The notes under the pieces: generated by a model
Seen by the model: the letters and a program-made list of their open reading frames with translations, nothing else
What the model was told of the DNA's origin: nothing
The model's database searches: none
Shown: in pieces, positions 23,707 through 32,675 of the stretch
How positions within the stretch are numbered: the stretch's first letter is position 1
How the letters are laid out: the number at the start of each line of letters is the position of its first letter
NCBI RefSeq assembly: GCF_900187965.1
Contig: NZ_FZNL01000022.1
Span: forward strand, 1-64,000
DNA length: 64,000 bases
Direction: 5' to 3'
Source of the DNA: Flavobacterium sp. ov086
GTDB lineage: Bacteria > Bacteroidota > Bacteroidia > Flavobacteriales > Flavobacteriaceae
Position numbers and translations under genes: made by a program

Positions 23707-25434
23707 TTAATTTGGTTTCGTGTAGTAAATCTGAAGTTTTAATTTCTTGTCAGCATCACCCGCAGAAACATTATTACCATATAATACTGTTCCCAAAGGC
23801 CCCATAACTGAACCTCTTGGCGCTTCTGAAATAACATCATTTTTCAATCTTAGCTTATTCGAAGCAATAACATCAATTCCTTCTGTTACCGCCAGACCTA
23901 ACCTAATATTTTTTACAGTCGAATCTTTTATAAGATTTCTGATATGTTTGGTAATTCGAACTTTATAACTTATTCCTCGTTTTGTAGTTGCATCAACAGT
24001 TATGATCCCTCCAAAAACGGCTCTGTTTTGTTTTGCATTTAAAGCATTAGTACTATTATCAACATAATCAGCGATAATTGTATTGTTGTCCAGATCGTAT
24101 AAATAGATTCGATTTACTTGTTCATTTTTATTTACCGGAGCCATCTTAGCTGCATCAATATAAAAAACTAAATTAGCCTCGTTAACCAACCATTTTTTAA
24201 CTATAACGTTATGTCTGATTTCGTCTAACTCGTCTGAAACACCATTAGGCTGATTTACTAATTTATTGTCGCTATCATATCCTATAAGATCCGTTTTATT
24301 AAAAAGATTAATAACTGCCACTGATCCCTGACCACCTTTAAGATAAAGTCTGTCATCACCGGTATCTTTATTTCTGTTAGTTAATGCAGTTGCATAATTA
24401 GAATCCTTAGCATCTTTCAATAAACTTGTTGCGGCACCAGTCAAATTGATCGTTAAGACCTTATCTTCTGTTGTTTCACCATCAGTTGTAATAGCCGTTT
24501 TTGCTTTGTACTTAATTGTAATTTTCGCCGGACCGCTAGCCTTCAAAAAATCTAACATTGCCATGTTTGACACACTACCGTCTGCTGCTTTTTCAACCTG
24601 AAAATACAACCCTTTAAAATAGGATTGAAAAACATCTTGAGACGATAGCTTTTCTGCTGGAGCATTTAAAATCTTAGCCTGAAAAAAAGCTTTATTCAAA
24701 TCCAATTGCATTTGTGGAGCAGCATAAGTTGTTGTATATACTACCGGATTAGCATTAGCGTCTACTGGAGTTTGAATTACTGTTTGTGCAGCACTAAAAA
24801 AGAAATTATCATTCTGCGTTCCTTTAGTTGGAGAACTGTCTGGATCTTTAGCATCATTTAATGGAACTCCAATTTTGGCAGTACTAAAATTTACCTCATC
24901 TTTTTGAGGAGGAGTATTTGTATCCTGATCACTATAATATAATTTTCCAAATAGTGAACCAGTATTATCATAATAACTACTGTACATTTGCGCTCCGGAT
25001 TCATAAACACTTAGTTTAATCTTTCCATCTTTTGGACCATAAATAGAATCCAACACATAAGTATTCCCTCCTTTTGGATCAATGGCAGTGGCGTGACTAA
25101 AATAAGGTACTGTAAGTACTACACTTTGTATAACAGGATTTTCACCAATAGTTGGCTTATATTCTGACAATCCAACCTGGCAAACAAAATTTGCAGTAGT
25201 TTCACCAAAAACAGGGTTATCATAAATCCCTAAACCATAAAATGGCAATCCGTTTGACTGCACCGGAGTTACCTCCTGGTTAAATGCCGTAACACCATAT
25301 TGCTCCGGAACTAAATCAAAATGATTATCACCAATTAATCCCTCACCAATCTCGTTAAAATCTTTATCGCACGAATACAAAAGAACAACAGTTGCAACTA
25401 ATAGAATTTTCTTAATAAAAGAAGTATTATACAT
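23707..25434 (-). CDS. DUF4270-family lipoprotein
   Basis: A 575-residue lipoprotein with signal peptide and lipid-modified Cys22 (VVLLYSC). The segment GEGLIGDNHFDLVPEQYGV after the signal and the overall beta-rich composition match DUF4270, a Bacteroidota family of unknown function. It lies 21 bases after the glycogen-synthase-like gene and 9 bases before glmS, a tight operon. I recall this linkage in other flavobacteria, which suggests a role in envelope or polysaccharide metabolism, but nothing specific is known to me. Confidence 0.85.
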   Translation of the reverse strand: MYNTSFIKKILLVATVVLLYSCDKDFNEIGEGLIGDNHFDLVPEQYGVTAFNQEVTPVQSNGLPFYGLGIYDNPVFGETTANFVCQVGLSEYKPTIGENPVIQSVVLTVPYFSHATAIDPKGGNTYVLDSIYGPKDGKIKLSVYESGAQMYSSYYDNTGSLFGKLYYSDQDTNTPPQKDEVNFSTAKIGVPLNDAKDPDSSPTKGTQNDNFFFSAAQTVIQTPVDANANPVVYTTTYAAPQMQLDLNKAFFQAKILNAPAEKLSSQDVFQSYFKGLYFQVEKAADGSVSNMAMLDFLKASGPAKITIKYKAKTAITTDGETTEDKVLTINLTGAATSLLKDAKDSNYATALTNRNKDTGDDRLYLKGGQGSVAVINLFNKTDLIGYDSDNKLVNQPNGVSDELDEIRHNVIVKKWLVNEANLVFYIDAAKMAPVNKNEQVNRIYLYDLDNNTIIADYVDNSTNALNAKQNRAVFGGIITVDATTKRGISYKVRITKHIRNLIKDSTVKNIRLGLAVTEGIDVIASNKLRLKNDVISEAPRGSVMGPLGTVLYGNNVSAGDADKKLKLQIYYTKPN

Positions 25435-25455
25435 GTTTAATAATAATGTTAATTT

Positions 25456-26262
25456 TTAAAGGCCCATCGTTTTATAGAAATTTGTATACGCTTCAGCGAA
25501 TGCATCTTTCGAGGCGAAAGGTAAAAAAGGTTTTCCTGAAGATTCTATAAATTTTGTTAAACTTGGAGATACATTTTCAGATGCTATAATCACAGCGTCT
25601 GAATGTAAGATGCTAGCCTTTAGGATGTTTTCGTAATTTGGTGTTTCTAAATCAGCAATAGATTCGTGTGGAACGCCGTCAAATTTCACCTTGTTTATCA
25701 TTTCCAGATCTAAATTTTCATCAAAAGACTGCCCATAAACAGAGGTTACAATCTTAGTTTCAGAAAATAAAGCTTCGTTTTTGTAGTAATGCTTCATGTA
25801 TATTGGTAACATCGCTGCCAACCAACCGTGAACATGGATAATATCCGGAACCCAATTCAATTTTTTTACCGTCTCAACAACTCCTTTGGCAAAAAATATT
25901 GCTCTCTCGTCATTGTCGGGATATAAAACACCTTCTTCGTCAGCAAAAGTTGCTTTACGCTTAAAATATTCATCATTATCGATAAAATAAACCTGAATTC
26001 TCTCTTTGGGAATCGAAGCTACCTTAATAATCAATGGCATATCTAAGTCATTCACTACCAAATTCATTCCTGAAAGTCTAATAACTTCATGCAATTGGTG
26101 TCTTCTTTCGTTGATATTTCCATATCTTGGCATGAAAATTCTTATCTGACCTCCTTGATCGTTAATCATTTTTGGAACGTCATAAGACATTAAAGAAACC
26201 TCATTTTCAGCCAAATAAGGCACGACTTCAGATGATACATATAATATCCTCTTATCTTTCAT
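25456..26262 (-). CDS. Glycogen/starch synthase-like protein, N-terminal domain only
   Basis: The 268 residues match the GT5 N-terminal Rossmann domain of bacterial glycogen synthase: ILYVSSEVVPYL at the start, FMPRYGNINERRHQLHEVIR, the YFIDNDEYFKR stretch and the conserved DIIHVHGWLAAMLP. A full enzyme is about 480 residues, and the C-terminal GT-B half is absent. The N-terminal K-T-G-G-L motif that contacts ADP-glucose is replaced here by ENEVS. It is therefore unlikely to be a normal glycogen synthase and may be regulatory or have another activity. It is the first gene of the operon with DUF4270 and glmS. Confidence 0.82.
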   Translation of the reverse strand: MKDKRILYVSSEVVPYLAENEVSLMSYDVPKMINDQGGQIRIFMPRYGNINERRHQLHEVIRLSGMNLVVNDLDMPLIIKVASIPKERIQVYFIDNDEYFKRKATFADEEGVLYPDNDERAIFFAKGVVETVKKLNWVPDIIHVHGWLAAMLPIYMKHYYKNEALFSETKIVTSVYGQSFDENLDLEMINKVKFDGVPHESIADLETPNYENILKASILHSDAVIIASENVSPSLTKFIESSGKPFLPFASKDAFAEAYTNFYKTMGL

Positions 26263-26300
26263 AATAGTATTTTACTTAATTTTTGGTAATAAAAACGTTG

Positions 26301-26308
26301 CAAAATTA
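26301..26308 (-). promoter_or_regulatory. -7 element (TAATTTTG) of the glycogen-synthase-like operon
   Basis: This is a perfect TAnnTTTG match on the minus strand, about 39 bases upstream of the ATG at 26262. It lies back to back with the panC promoter. The expected -33 position reads TTA rather than TTG, a partial match. Confidence 0.5.
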
Positions 26309-26339
26309 CAAAAATTTATGCAGTTTATAACTAATATAT

Positions 26340-26347
26340 TATGTTTG
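26340..26347 (+). promoter_or_regulatory. -7 element (TATGTTTG) of panC
   Basis: TATGTTTG matches TAnnTTTG. It overlaps the first ATG of the longest panC frame (26341), so that ATG could not be on the mRNA made from this promoter. This supports the start at 26371, with a leader of about 18-20 bases. Confidence 0.5.
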
Positions 26348-26370
26348 CACTAAATTTTAATAATACTGGC

Positions 26371-27219
26371 ATGCATATTTTCTACGGTAAAGTAGCTTTG
26401 ATAGCTTATTTAAAAACTATCAAAACCGCAAATTCAACCATCGGATTTGTACCAACAATGGGCGCTTTACACCAAGGGCATTTGGCTTTGATGCAAAGAT
26501 CACTGAAAGAAAATGACGACACGGTTGTGAGCATTTTTGTTAATCCAACCCAATTCAACAATCCCGAAGATCTCGAAAAATACCCAAGAACACTTGAAGA
26601 AGACGTAAAAAAAATGCGAGGATTAAGTGACAAAATAATTTTATACGCTCCTTCTGTAGATGATATTTATGAAGGACATACAATTTCGCAATCTTTTGAC
26701 TTCGACGGATTAGAAAATCAGATGGAGGGAAAATTCAGACCTGGACATTTTAATGGTGTTGGTACGATCGTAAAAAGACTATTTGAAATTGTAACGCCAA
26801 CAAATGCTTATTTTGGAGAAAAAGATTTTCAGCAATTACAGATTGTCAAAAAAATGGTCGAAAAGAACCATTTACCTGTAAATGTTGTTGGTTGTCCAAT
26901 TTTTAGAGAAGAAAATCAACTGGCAATGAGCTCCAGAAATGAGCGTTTAACTCCCGAAGAACGAAAAGAAGCTTCTATTATTTATAAAATTTTAACAGAA
27001 GCCAAAGAGATATTCCAGACCAATACTCCCGAAGAAACCATCAAATTCGTTGAAAATTCTTTCAAAGACAACGAAAGGTTTGACCTCGAATATTTTGTAA
27101 TTGCTGACGAATCCACATTATTACCTATAGATCATAAAAGTAAAGACAAAAACTACCGTGCATTTATAGCGGTATTTGTTAATTCTATAAGGTTGATTGA
27201 CACCATTTCATTAAATTAA
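26371..27219 (+). CDS. panC: Pantothenate synthetase
   Basis: PanC joins pantoate and beta-alanine with ATP to make pantothenate, the precursor of coenzyme A. The 282 residues contain the ATP-binding FVPTMGALHQGHLALM, the VSIFVNPTQFNNPEDLEKYP motif, GKFRPGHFNGVGTIVKRLF, YFGEKDFQQLQIVKKMV and MSSRNERL, all diagnostic. The frame extends upstream to an ATG at 26341, but that codon overlaps a probable -7 element and gives a non-conserved MFALNFNNTG leader. The start MHIFYGK at 26371 gives the normal family length. It is followed 14 bases later by panD. Confidence 0.96.
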   Translation: MHIFYGKVALIAYLKTIKTANSTIGFVPTMGALHQGHLALMQRSLKENDDTVVSIFVNPTQFNNPEDLEKYPRTLEEDVKKMRGLSDKIILYAPSVDDIYEGHTISQSFDFDGLENQMEGKFRPGHFNGVGTIVKRLFEIVTPTNAYFGEKDFQQLQIVKKMVEKNHLPVNVVGCPIFREENQLAMSSRNERLTPEERKEASIIYKILTEAKEIFQTNTPEETIKFVENSFKDNERFDLEYFVIADESTLLPIDHKSKDKNYRAFIAVFVNSIRLIDTISLN

Positions 27220-27233
27220 TTTACCTTTGCACC

Positions 27234-27584
27234 ATGCAAATTCAAGTTATAAAATCAAAAATTCATCGTGTAAAAGTAACTGGCGCTGATTTAAATTATA
27301 TTGGCAGTATTACTATCGACGAAACATTACTGGAAGCCTCAAACATTATTGAAGGTGAGAAAGTAGCTATTGTAAACATCAATAATGGAGAACGTTTCGA
27401 AACTTATGCCATTAAAGGAGAAAAAAATTCAGGTGAGATCACACTAAATGGTCCTGCAGCCAGAAAAGTTCAAAAAGACGATATTATCATCATTATATCC
27501 TATGCAACCCTGGAATTTGAAGAAGCTAAAACCTTCAAACCATGGATCATTTTCCCTAATGAAAACGATAATTCGCTAACCTAA
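27234..27584 (+). CDS. panD: Aspartate 1-decarboxylase
   Basis: PanD decarboxylates aspartate to beta-alanine, the other substrate of PanC. The 116-residue proenzyme has the self-cleavage site Gly24-Ser25 in NYIGSITID, where Ser25 becomes the pyruvoyl cofactor. It also has the substrate-binding Lys9/His11 region (KIHRVKVT), YAIKGEKNSGEI, and NGPAARKVQKDDIIIIISYA. Length and motifs are typical. A TACCTTTG sequence (27222-27229) lies just before the ATG and could be a second -7 element, although cotranscription with panC is simpler. Confidence 0.97.
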   Translation: MQIQVIKSKIHRVKVTGADLNYIGSITIDETLLEASNIIEGEKVAIVNINNGERFETYAIKGEKNSGEITLNGPAARKVQKDDIIIIISYATLEFEEAKTFKPWIIFPNENDNSLT

Positions 27585-28019
27585 ATTTTTCTTTTACACT
27601 TTATCTTACTATTTATTTGTCAAAATTATTTTTGAACAAACGAGTCTTTTTTTGCCTAAAAGTAAAAACAATTTTATCCTTACACTTTGGATAAATTTTA
27701 CAGCAAAGAACACAAAGTTTTTTTTTGCATCATATAGCGCTTAGTAAACACAAAGTTCGCAAAGCCAGAATCAATACAATCCCGATAGCTATCGGGATTG
27801 CGAACTTTGTGCTTTTTAAACATATTATTAAATAAAGATTTAGTGTACTTTGCGTTTAAAACAATTAGCAATACAAAATATTTTATGTTTCTCCACAGGT
27901 TTTCGCATTGATGCGAAACTTCTTTCTTTTTTAAAATTTCACATTGACAAAAAAGCAAATAAAGTATTATATTGCTACACTATTTCAATACTTTTTAATT
28001 CACTGAAATGCCCCAAATC
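27585..28019. other. Repeat-rich gap between panD and the esterase gene
   Basis: This stretch of about 430 bases contains copies of CACAAAGTTCGCAAAG-type sequence, a long interrupted palindrome (27749-27811) and A/T-rich DNA. A long minus-strand frame across it is translated repeat and not a gene. I see no tRNA or conserved RNA. Confidence 0.6.
27749..27811. repeat. Nested palindrome (possible cruciform or hairpin)
   Basis: The outer arms CACAAAGTTCGCAA (27749-27762) and TTGCGAACTTTGTG (27798-27811) are perfect inverted copies. Inside lies a separate perfect 22-base palindrome with core CCCGATAGCTATCGGG (27781-27796). It is typical of flavobacterial dispersed repeats and could fold in DNA or RNA. 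Confidence 0.8.
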
Positions 28020-29174
28020 ATGAAAAAAGTTTACTTACTATTTATCTTAATTTCAATTTCTGCTTTCTCACAGAAAACATTCGACAACATTCAATCGGAG
28101 AAACTTGGAGAAGAAAGAAGAATAACCATCGGACTTCCTGCTTCTTATGAGTCTAATCCAAATAAAAAATACCCTGTTCTTTATTTATTAGATGGCGATT
28201 ATTTATTCGATCCCTTTTCCGGAGCTTTAAGTTACGGAAACTATTGGGACGATTTACCCGAGATGATTATTATTGGTATTCACCAAAACAAAAACGAGGA
28301 ACGTTACGACGATACTACAATTGACCAAAATGAAGGGTTACCTTTTGAAAAAGGAGCTAAGTTTTTTGAATTTATTGGAGCTGAATTAGTTCCTTACATC
28401 GAAAAAAAATACCGTACTAGCCCTTTCAGAGTTATTGCCGGTCATGATGTTACCGCAAGCTTTATCAACTTCTATTTATATAAAGAACAACCTCTTTTTA
28501 ACGCTTACATTTGTTTGAGTCCTGAACTTGCCCCAAAAATGGAAGTTCGTATTCCCGAGAAATTTGCCAAAGTAACCCAACCATTCTTCTACTATCTTTC
28601 CGCTGCTGATGGCGACATTAAGAAAATAAAAGAACCAATCGAAAAATTAGACAGCAATATTAAAATCGCAAATAATCCGTTAGTAAATTATAAATACGAA
28701 GTTTTTAAAGGAACAACACATTATACAGAAGTTTTACATTCTATCCCAAGTGCGTTATATCAGATTTTTGACGTTTACAGACCTATAAATTCTGCCGAAT
28801 ACAACGATAAGATTGCTATCCTTGAAACTGGTTATGCCGATTATTTAGAAAATAAATACAACACGATGTCTAAAGTTCTTGGAGTTCAGATTCCGGTTAG
28901 AATGAGTGATTTTAAAGTAATCGAAAATATCATCTTAAAGAAAAATGCTTACGACGAATTAGGAAAAATGGCTGAAATTGGAAATGTAAATTATCCAAAA
29001 GCTATGTTGGGAGAATATGAGTTGGGATTAATGTATGAAAAAATGGGCGATCCTAAACGTGCTTCAAAAAAATACCAAAACGCTTCGCAAATGGAGCCTA
29101 TTGGTGATTTGAATAAAGATTTGATGTACGAGAAAATCGATGAGATGAATACACTTTCAAAAAAGACTAAATAA
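28020..29174 (+). CDS. Secreted esterase-D-like alpha/beta hydrolase with Asp at the nucleophile site
   Basis: This protein has signal peptide MKKVYLLFILISISAFSQ and an alpha/beta-hydrolase fold of the putative-esterase (EstD/Fes) type: KYPVLYLLDGDYLFDPFSG, then RVIAGHDVTASFINFYL. The family elbow is G-H-S-x-G-G; here it is GHDVTA, with Asp143 in place of Ser. A candidate His is in VFKGTTHYTEVLH. The C-terminal 100 residues are helical with a TPR-like segment (ELGLMYEKMGDPKRASKKYQ). An ATG at 28008 is also possible; 28020 starts the signal peptide directly. Its stop overlaps the radA start (TAATG). Confidence 0.82.
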   Translation: MKKVYLLFILISISAFSQKTFDNIQSEKLGEERRITIGLPASYESNPNKKYPVLYLLDGDYLFDPFSGALSYGNYWDDLPEMIIIGIHQNKNEERYDDTTIDQNEGLPFEKGAKFFEFIGAELVPYIEKKYRTSPFRVIAGHDVTASFINFYLYKEQPLFNAYICLSPELAPKMEVRIPEKFAKVTQPFFYYLSAADGDIKKIKEPIEKLDSNIKIANNPLVNYKYEVFKGTTHYTEVLHSIPSALYQIFDVYRPINSAEYNDKIAILETGYADYLENKYNTMSKVLGVQIPVRMSDFKVIENIILKKNAYDELGKMAEIGNVNYPKAMLGEYELGLMYEKMGDPKRASKKYQNASQMEPIGDLNKDLMYEKIDEMNTLSKKTK

Positions 29175-30535
29175 TGTCAAAAGTTAAAACTTCCTTTTTT
29201 TGCCAAAACTGCGGAACCCAATATGCCAAATGGCAAGGGCAATGTAATGCGTGCAAAGAATGGAATACTATTGCAGAAGAAATTATTCAGAAACAGGAAA
29301 AAGTAGCCTGGAAAAGCGAACCAACTCCAAGTGGTAAAGCACCTCGCCCATTAAAAATAAACGAAATCGATTCGGCATTGGAAGTTCGTATGGATACAAC
29401 CGATGGCGAATTAAATCGTGTTTTGGGTGGCGGAATTGTTCCCGGATCTTTAACACTTTTGGGTGGTGAACCGGGAATTGGAAAAAGTACGCTTTTACTT
29501 CAAATATCATTAAAATTACCCTATAAAACGCTTTATGTTTCTGGGGAAGAAAGTCAGAAGCAAATAAAAATGCGTGCCGAAAGAATAACGCCAAATAGCG
29601 ATAATTGCTATATTTTGACGGAAACCAAAACACAAAATATATTCAAACAAATTGAAGCGATTCAGCCTGAAATTGTAATCATTGACTCCATTCAGACTTT
29701 ACACACCGATTATATTGAATCTACTGCAGGAAGTATTTCTCAAATTAGAGAAACTACTGCCGAACTTATAAAATTTGCTAAAGAAACTAATATTCCGGTT
29801 ATATTAATTGGACATATTACAAAAGACGGAAACATTGCCGGACCAAAAATCCTCGAGCATATGGTCGACACAGTTTTACAATTTGAAGGCGATCGAAATC
29901 ATGTTTACAGAATCTTGCGTTCGCTAAAAAACCGTTTTGGCTCAACTGCTGAACTTGGAATCTATGAAATGCTAGGAAGCGGTTTGCGCGAAGTAAGCAA
30001 TCCATCTGAAATATTGATTTCGCACAAAGACGAAGAAATGTCGGGAACTGCGATTGCCACAACTATGGAAGGCATGCGTCCGTTAATGATCGAAATACAA
30101 TCATTGGTAAGTACAGCCGTTTATGGAACGCCGCAACGCAGCACGACTGGTTACAACGCCAAAAGGCTAAACATGATTCTGGCTGTTTTAGAAAAAAGAG
30201 CAGGTTTCCGTTTAGGCGCAAAAGACGTTTTCCTGAATGTTACCGGCGGAATTTCCGTTGATGATCCTGCGATTGACCTTGCGGTTGTTGCAGCGATTTT
30301 ATCATCAAACGAAGACATTCCGGTTACAAAAGGTTTTTGTTTTGCGGGCGAAGTTGGACTTTCAGGAGAAATCCGACCTGTAAATCGTGTAGATCAAAGA
30401 ATTCAAGAAGCCGAAAAATTAGGATTCACCACTATATTTGTATCTAAGTACAATAAAATAGCCTTAAAAAACACTGGAATCAAAATTGAGCTTGTTGCTA
30501 AAATTGAAGATGTTGCCAGTATTCTTTTTGGATGA
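29174..30535 (+). CDS. radA: DNA repair protein RadA
   Basis: RadA (Sms) is a RecA-like ATPase that drives branch migration during recombinational repair. The 453 residues have the N-terminal four-Cys zinc finger (Cys10, 13, 24, 27), Walker A GEPGIGKST at 98-106, the RadA-specific KNRFGS motif at 252-257, and a C-terminal Lon-protease-like domain (FLNVTGGISVDDPAIDLAVV). It overlaps the upstream esterase gene by one base, so the two are cotranscribed. Confidence 0.98.
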   Translation: MSKVKTSFFCQNCGTQYAKWQGQCNACKEWNTIAEEIIQKQEKVAWKSEPTPSGKAPRPLKINEIDSALEVRMDTTDGELNRVLGGGIVPGSLTLLGGEPGIGKSTLLLQISLKLPYKTLYVSGEESQKQIKMRAERITPNSDNCYILTETKTQNIFKQIEAIQPEIVIIDSIQTLHTDYIESTAGSISQIRETTAELIKFAKETNIPVILIGHITKDGNIAGPKILEHMVDTVLQFEGDRNHVYRILRSLKNRFGSTAELGIYEMLGSGLREVSNPSEILISHKDEEMSGTAIATTMEGMRPLMIEIQSLVSTAVYGTPQRSTTGYNAKRLNMILAVLEKRAGFRLGAKDVFLNVTGGISVDDPAIDLAVVAAILSSNEDIPVTKGFCFAGEVGLSGEIRPVNRVDQRIQEAEKLGFTTIFVSKYNKIALKNTGIKIELVAKIEDVASILFG

Positions 30536-30647
30536 TTTTTGCCACGAATTTCACTAATTTCCCTAATTATATATTGTTTGAACACATGAAATACGCATTA
30601 AATACAAATAAAAATTCGTGTCTAATTTGTGAAATTCGTGGCAAAAA
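30536..30647. repeat. Inverted repeat between radA and the transglycosylase gene
   Basis: TTTTTGCCACGAATTTCAC (30536-30554) and its exact reverse complement (30629-30647) are 19-bp arms around about 74 bases. GCCACGAATT sequences also occur near 46990, so this is another dispersed family. It starts right after the radA stop and could terminate transcription. Confidence 0.7.
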
Positions 30648-30695
30648 AATAATATTAGCTTTGTGGTATTCCATAAACTTTATGAAATCAACTCT

Positions 30696-32675
30696 ATGAA
30701 ATTTCCTAAACTAAATTTCCCAAAACAAAAAATATTCAAAGTATTAAAAATACTCGCCGTAATATTGGTACTGATTTTAATTGGGCTTTACTACTTTCGT
30801 GATTCGCTTTTAAAACAGGCTATTGCCAAAGTCACTCACAAAATGGCTGTTGATTATAACAGTACATTTTCTGTAAAATCTGCTTCATTCGAAGGTTTAT
30901 CAGGAATAAAACTAACCGATGTTATTCTGGTCCCTAAAAATGCAGACACACTTTGTCACATTCAAAAAATCGAAACCAGCATCAGTTTAGCCAATTTATT
31001 AATTGGAGACGTTCAAGTTGGAACCTTAAGAGTCAACGACGGATACATTCAATTAGTTAAAAAAGGAAAAATCCGAAATTTTGATGCTTTCTTAAAAAGA
31101 GACAAATCAGATACGGATAAAAACGAAAAAAGAAAATACGCCACTTTTGCGTATCGCATCATTTCAAAATTACTGAATTTAGTTCCGACTGATATGGATC
31201 TAAAAAATCTAAATTTCAAAATTGATGATAACGGCAAAAAAACGTCTATTGCAATAAATAAGCTTGTTTTAGACAACAAACAACTAGAAACCAATCTTCA
31301 TGTTCAAAGCAAAGATTTTGATCAGCGCTGGAACATAAAAGGTTTTGCCGATCCAAGAAACAAAAAAGCCGATATTCGTTTCTTTAATTTAGATACCGGA
31401 GCAATTCGAGTGCCATATTTAGACGAACGTTACAACTTAAAAGCAAGCTTTGACTCTATCCGTTTAAATGTTCAAAACATAGAAAAAGACGGAAGCGAAT
31501 TACATATTGACGGTTATACTTCGATTACAAACCTAAAAATCAATCATCCAAAAATAGCGAGCAAAGATGTTATCATTAAAAATGCTCGTTTTGATTACCG
31601 CTTTTTATTAGGAAACGATTTTATCTCAATCGACAGCACTTCGACAATGCAGTTGAATAAAATAAAACTGCATCCGTATGTATCTTATAATACCGAAAAA
31701 GATACGGTTTATACTTTGAGAGTTAATATCCCAAAAATGCAGGCACAAAACTTTATTGTTTCATTACCTGATGGTTTGTTTACCCATTTTCAGGGAATGG
31801 AAGCAACCGGAAATTTTGAATATAAACTGGATTTTAAATTCAATAAAAACAAACCAAATACTTTAGTTTTTGACAGTAAACTGAACAAAGAAGATTTAAA
31901 AATTACAAAATATGGAGAAGCCGATCTTAACAAACTAAACGGCGAATTTGTTTATCGTGCAATAATCCAAAATGTACTGCAAAGACCTGTTTTGGTTGGC
32001 AACGCAAATCCAAATTACACGCCTTTAGATCAAATTTCTCCTTATTTAAGAAAATGTGTTCTAACGACCGAAGATCCATCGTTCTTCTCACACCGAGGTT
32101 TTATAAATGAGGCTTTCAAGCAATCTATTTTAAAGAATATCAGAACCAAAAAGTTCTCTCGCGGTGCCAGCACAATTAGTATGCAGTTGATTAAAAATGT
32201 TTTCCTGACGCGTGAAAAAACGCTTTCGCGAAAGCTGGAAGAAATTCTACTGGTTTATATACTTGAGAATAATCGCGTTGTTAGCAAAGAAAGAATGCTC
32301 GAAGTTTATTTCAACATTATAGAATGGGGACCAAATGTATACGGAATTGGCGAAGCAAGTCATTTTTATTTCCAAAAAAGCCCTTCGGCTTTAAATGTTG
32401 ATGAATGTTTGTTTTTAGCGACCATTATTCCGAAGCCAAGAAAATTCATGTATCAGTTTAACGATCAGGGAAACCTTAAAGATTTCGCCGTTAAAAACCA
32501 AAAATTCCTAAGAAACTTAATGTTCCGCCGAGGTCTATTAGTTCCAGAAGATACACTTGGTCAATTGCCTGTTTACATTTCCGGAAATGCGCGTTCATTA
32601 ATTCGCATTAAAGCTCCGGATTCAACTGCAGTTCCTGCGGATTCTTTGTCTATTAGTGATGAATTTGATTTGTAG
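30696..32675 (+). CDS. Membrane-anchored GT51 peptidoglycan transglycosylase with large N-terminal domain
   Basis: This 659-residue protein has an N-terminal membrane anchor (ILAVILVLILIGLYYF) and about 380 residues of beta-rich AsmA-like sequence. A GT51 glycan-polymerase domain follows: CVLTTEDPSFFSHRGF with catalytic Glu459, RGASTISMQLIKNVFLTRE, RKLEEILLVYILE and EVYFNIIEWGPNVYGIGEAS. There is no transpeptidase domain. GT51 enzymes polymerise lipid II into glycan strands. The longest frame begins at a GTG (30663); the ATG at 30696 (MKFPKLNF) leads directly into the anchor and is preferred. Confidence 0.87.
   Translation: MKFPKLNFPKQKIFKVLKILAVILVLILIGLYYFRDSLLKQAIAKVTHKMAVDYNSTFSVKSASFEGLSGIKLTDVILVPKNADTLCHIQKIETSISLANLLIGDVQVGTLRVNDGYIQLVKKGKIRNFDAFLKRDKSDTDKNEKRKYATFAYRIISKLLNLVPTDMDLKNLNFKIDDNGKKTSIAINKLVLDNKQLETNLHVQSKDFDQRWNIKGFADPRNKKADIRFFNLDTGAIRVPYLDERYNLKASFDSIRLNVQNIEKDGSELHIDGYTSITNLKINHPKIASKDVIIKNARFDYRFLLGNDFISIDSTSTMQLNKIKLHPYVSYNTEKDTVYTLRVNIPKMQAQNFIVSLPDGLFTHFQGMEATGNFEYKLDFKFNKNKPNTLVFDSKLNKEDLKITKYGEADLNKLNGEFVYRAIIQNVLQRPVLVGNANPNYTPLDQISPYLRKCVLTTEDPSFFSHRGFINEAFKQSILKNIRTKKFSRGASTISMQLIKNVFLTREKTLSRKLEEILLVYILENNRVVSKERMLEVYFNIIEWGPNVYGIGEASHFYFQKSPSALNVDECLFLATIIPKPRKFMYQFNDQGNLKDFAVKNQKFLRNLMFRRGLLVPEDTLGQLPVYISGNARSLIRIKAPDSTAVPADSLSISDEFDL

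Noticed and set aside
27698..27958. 86-codon minus-strand open frame between panD and the esterase gene
   Set aside because: It is a translation of dispersed CACAAAGTTCGC repeats and a palindrome. Composition is not protein-like and no family is seen.
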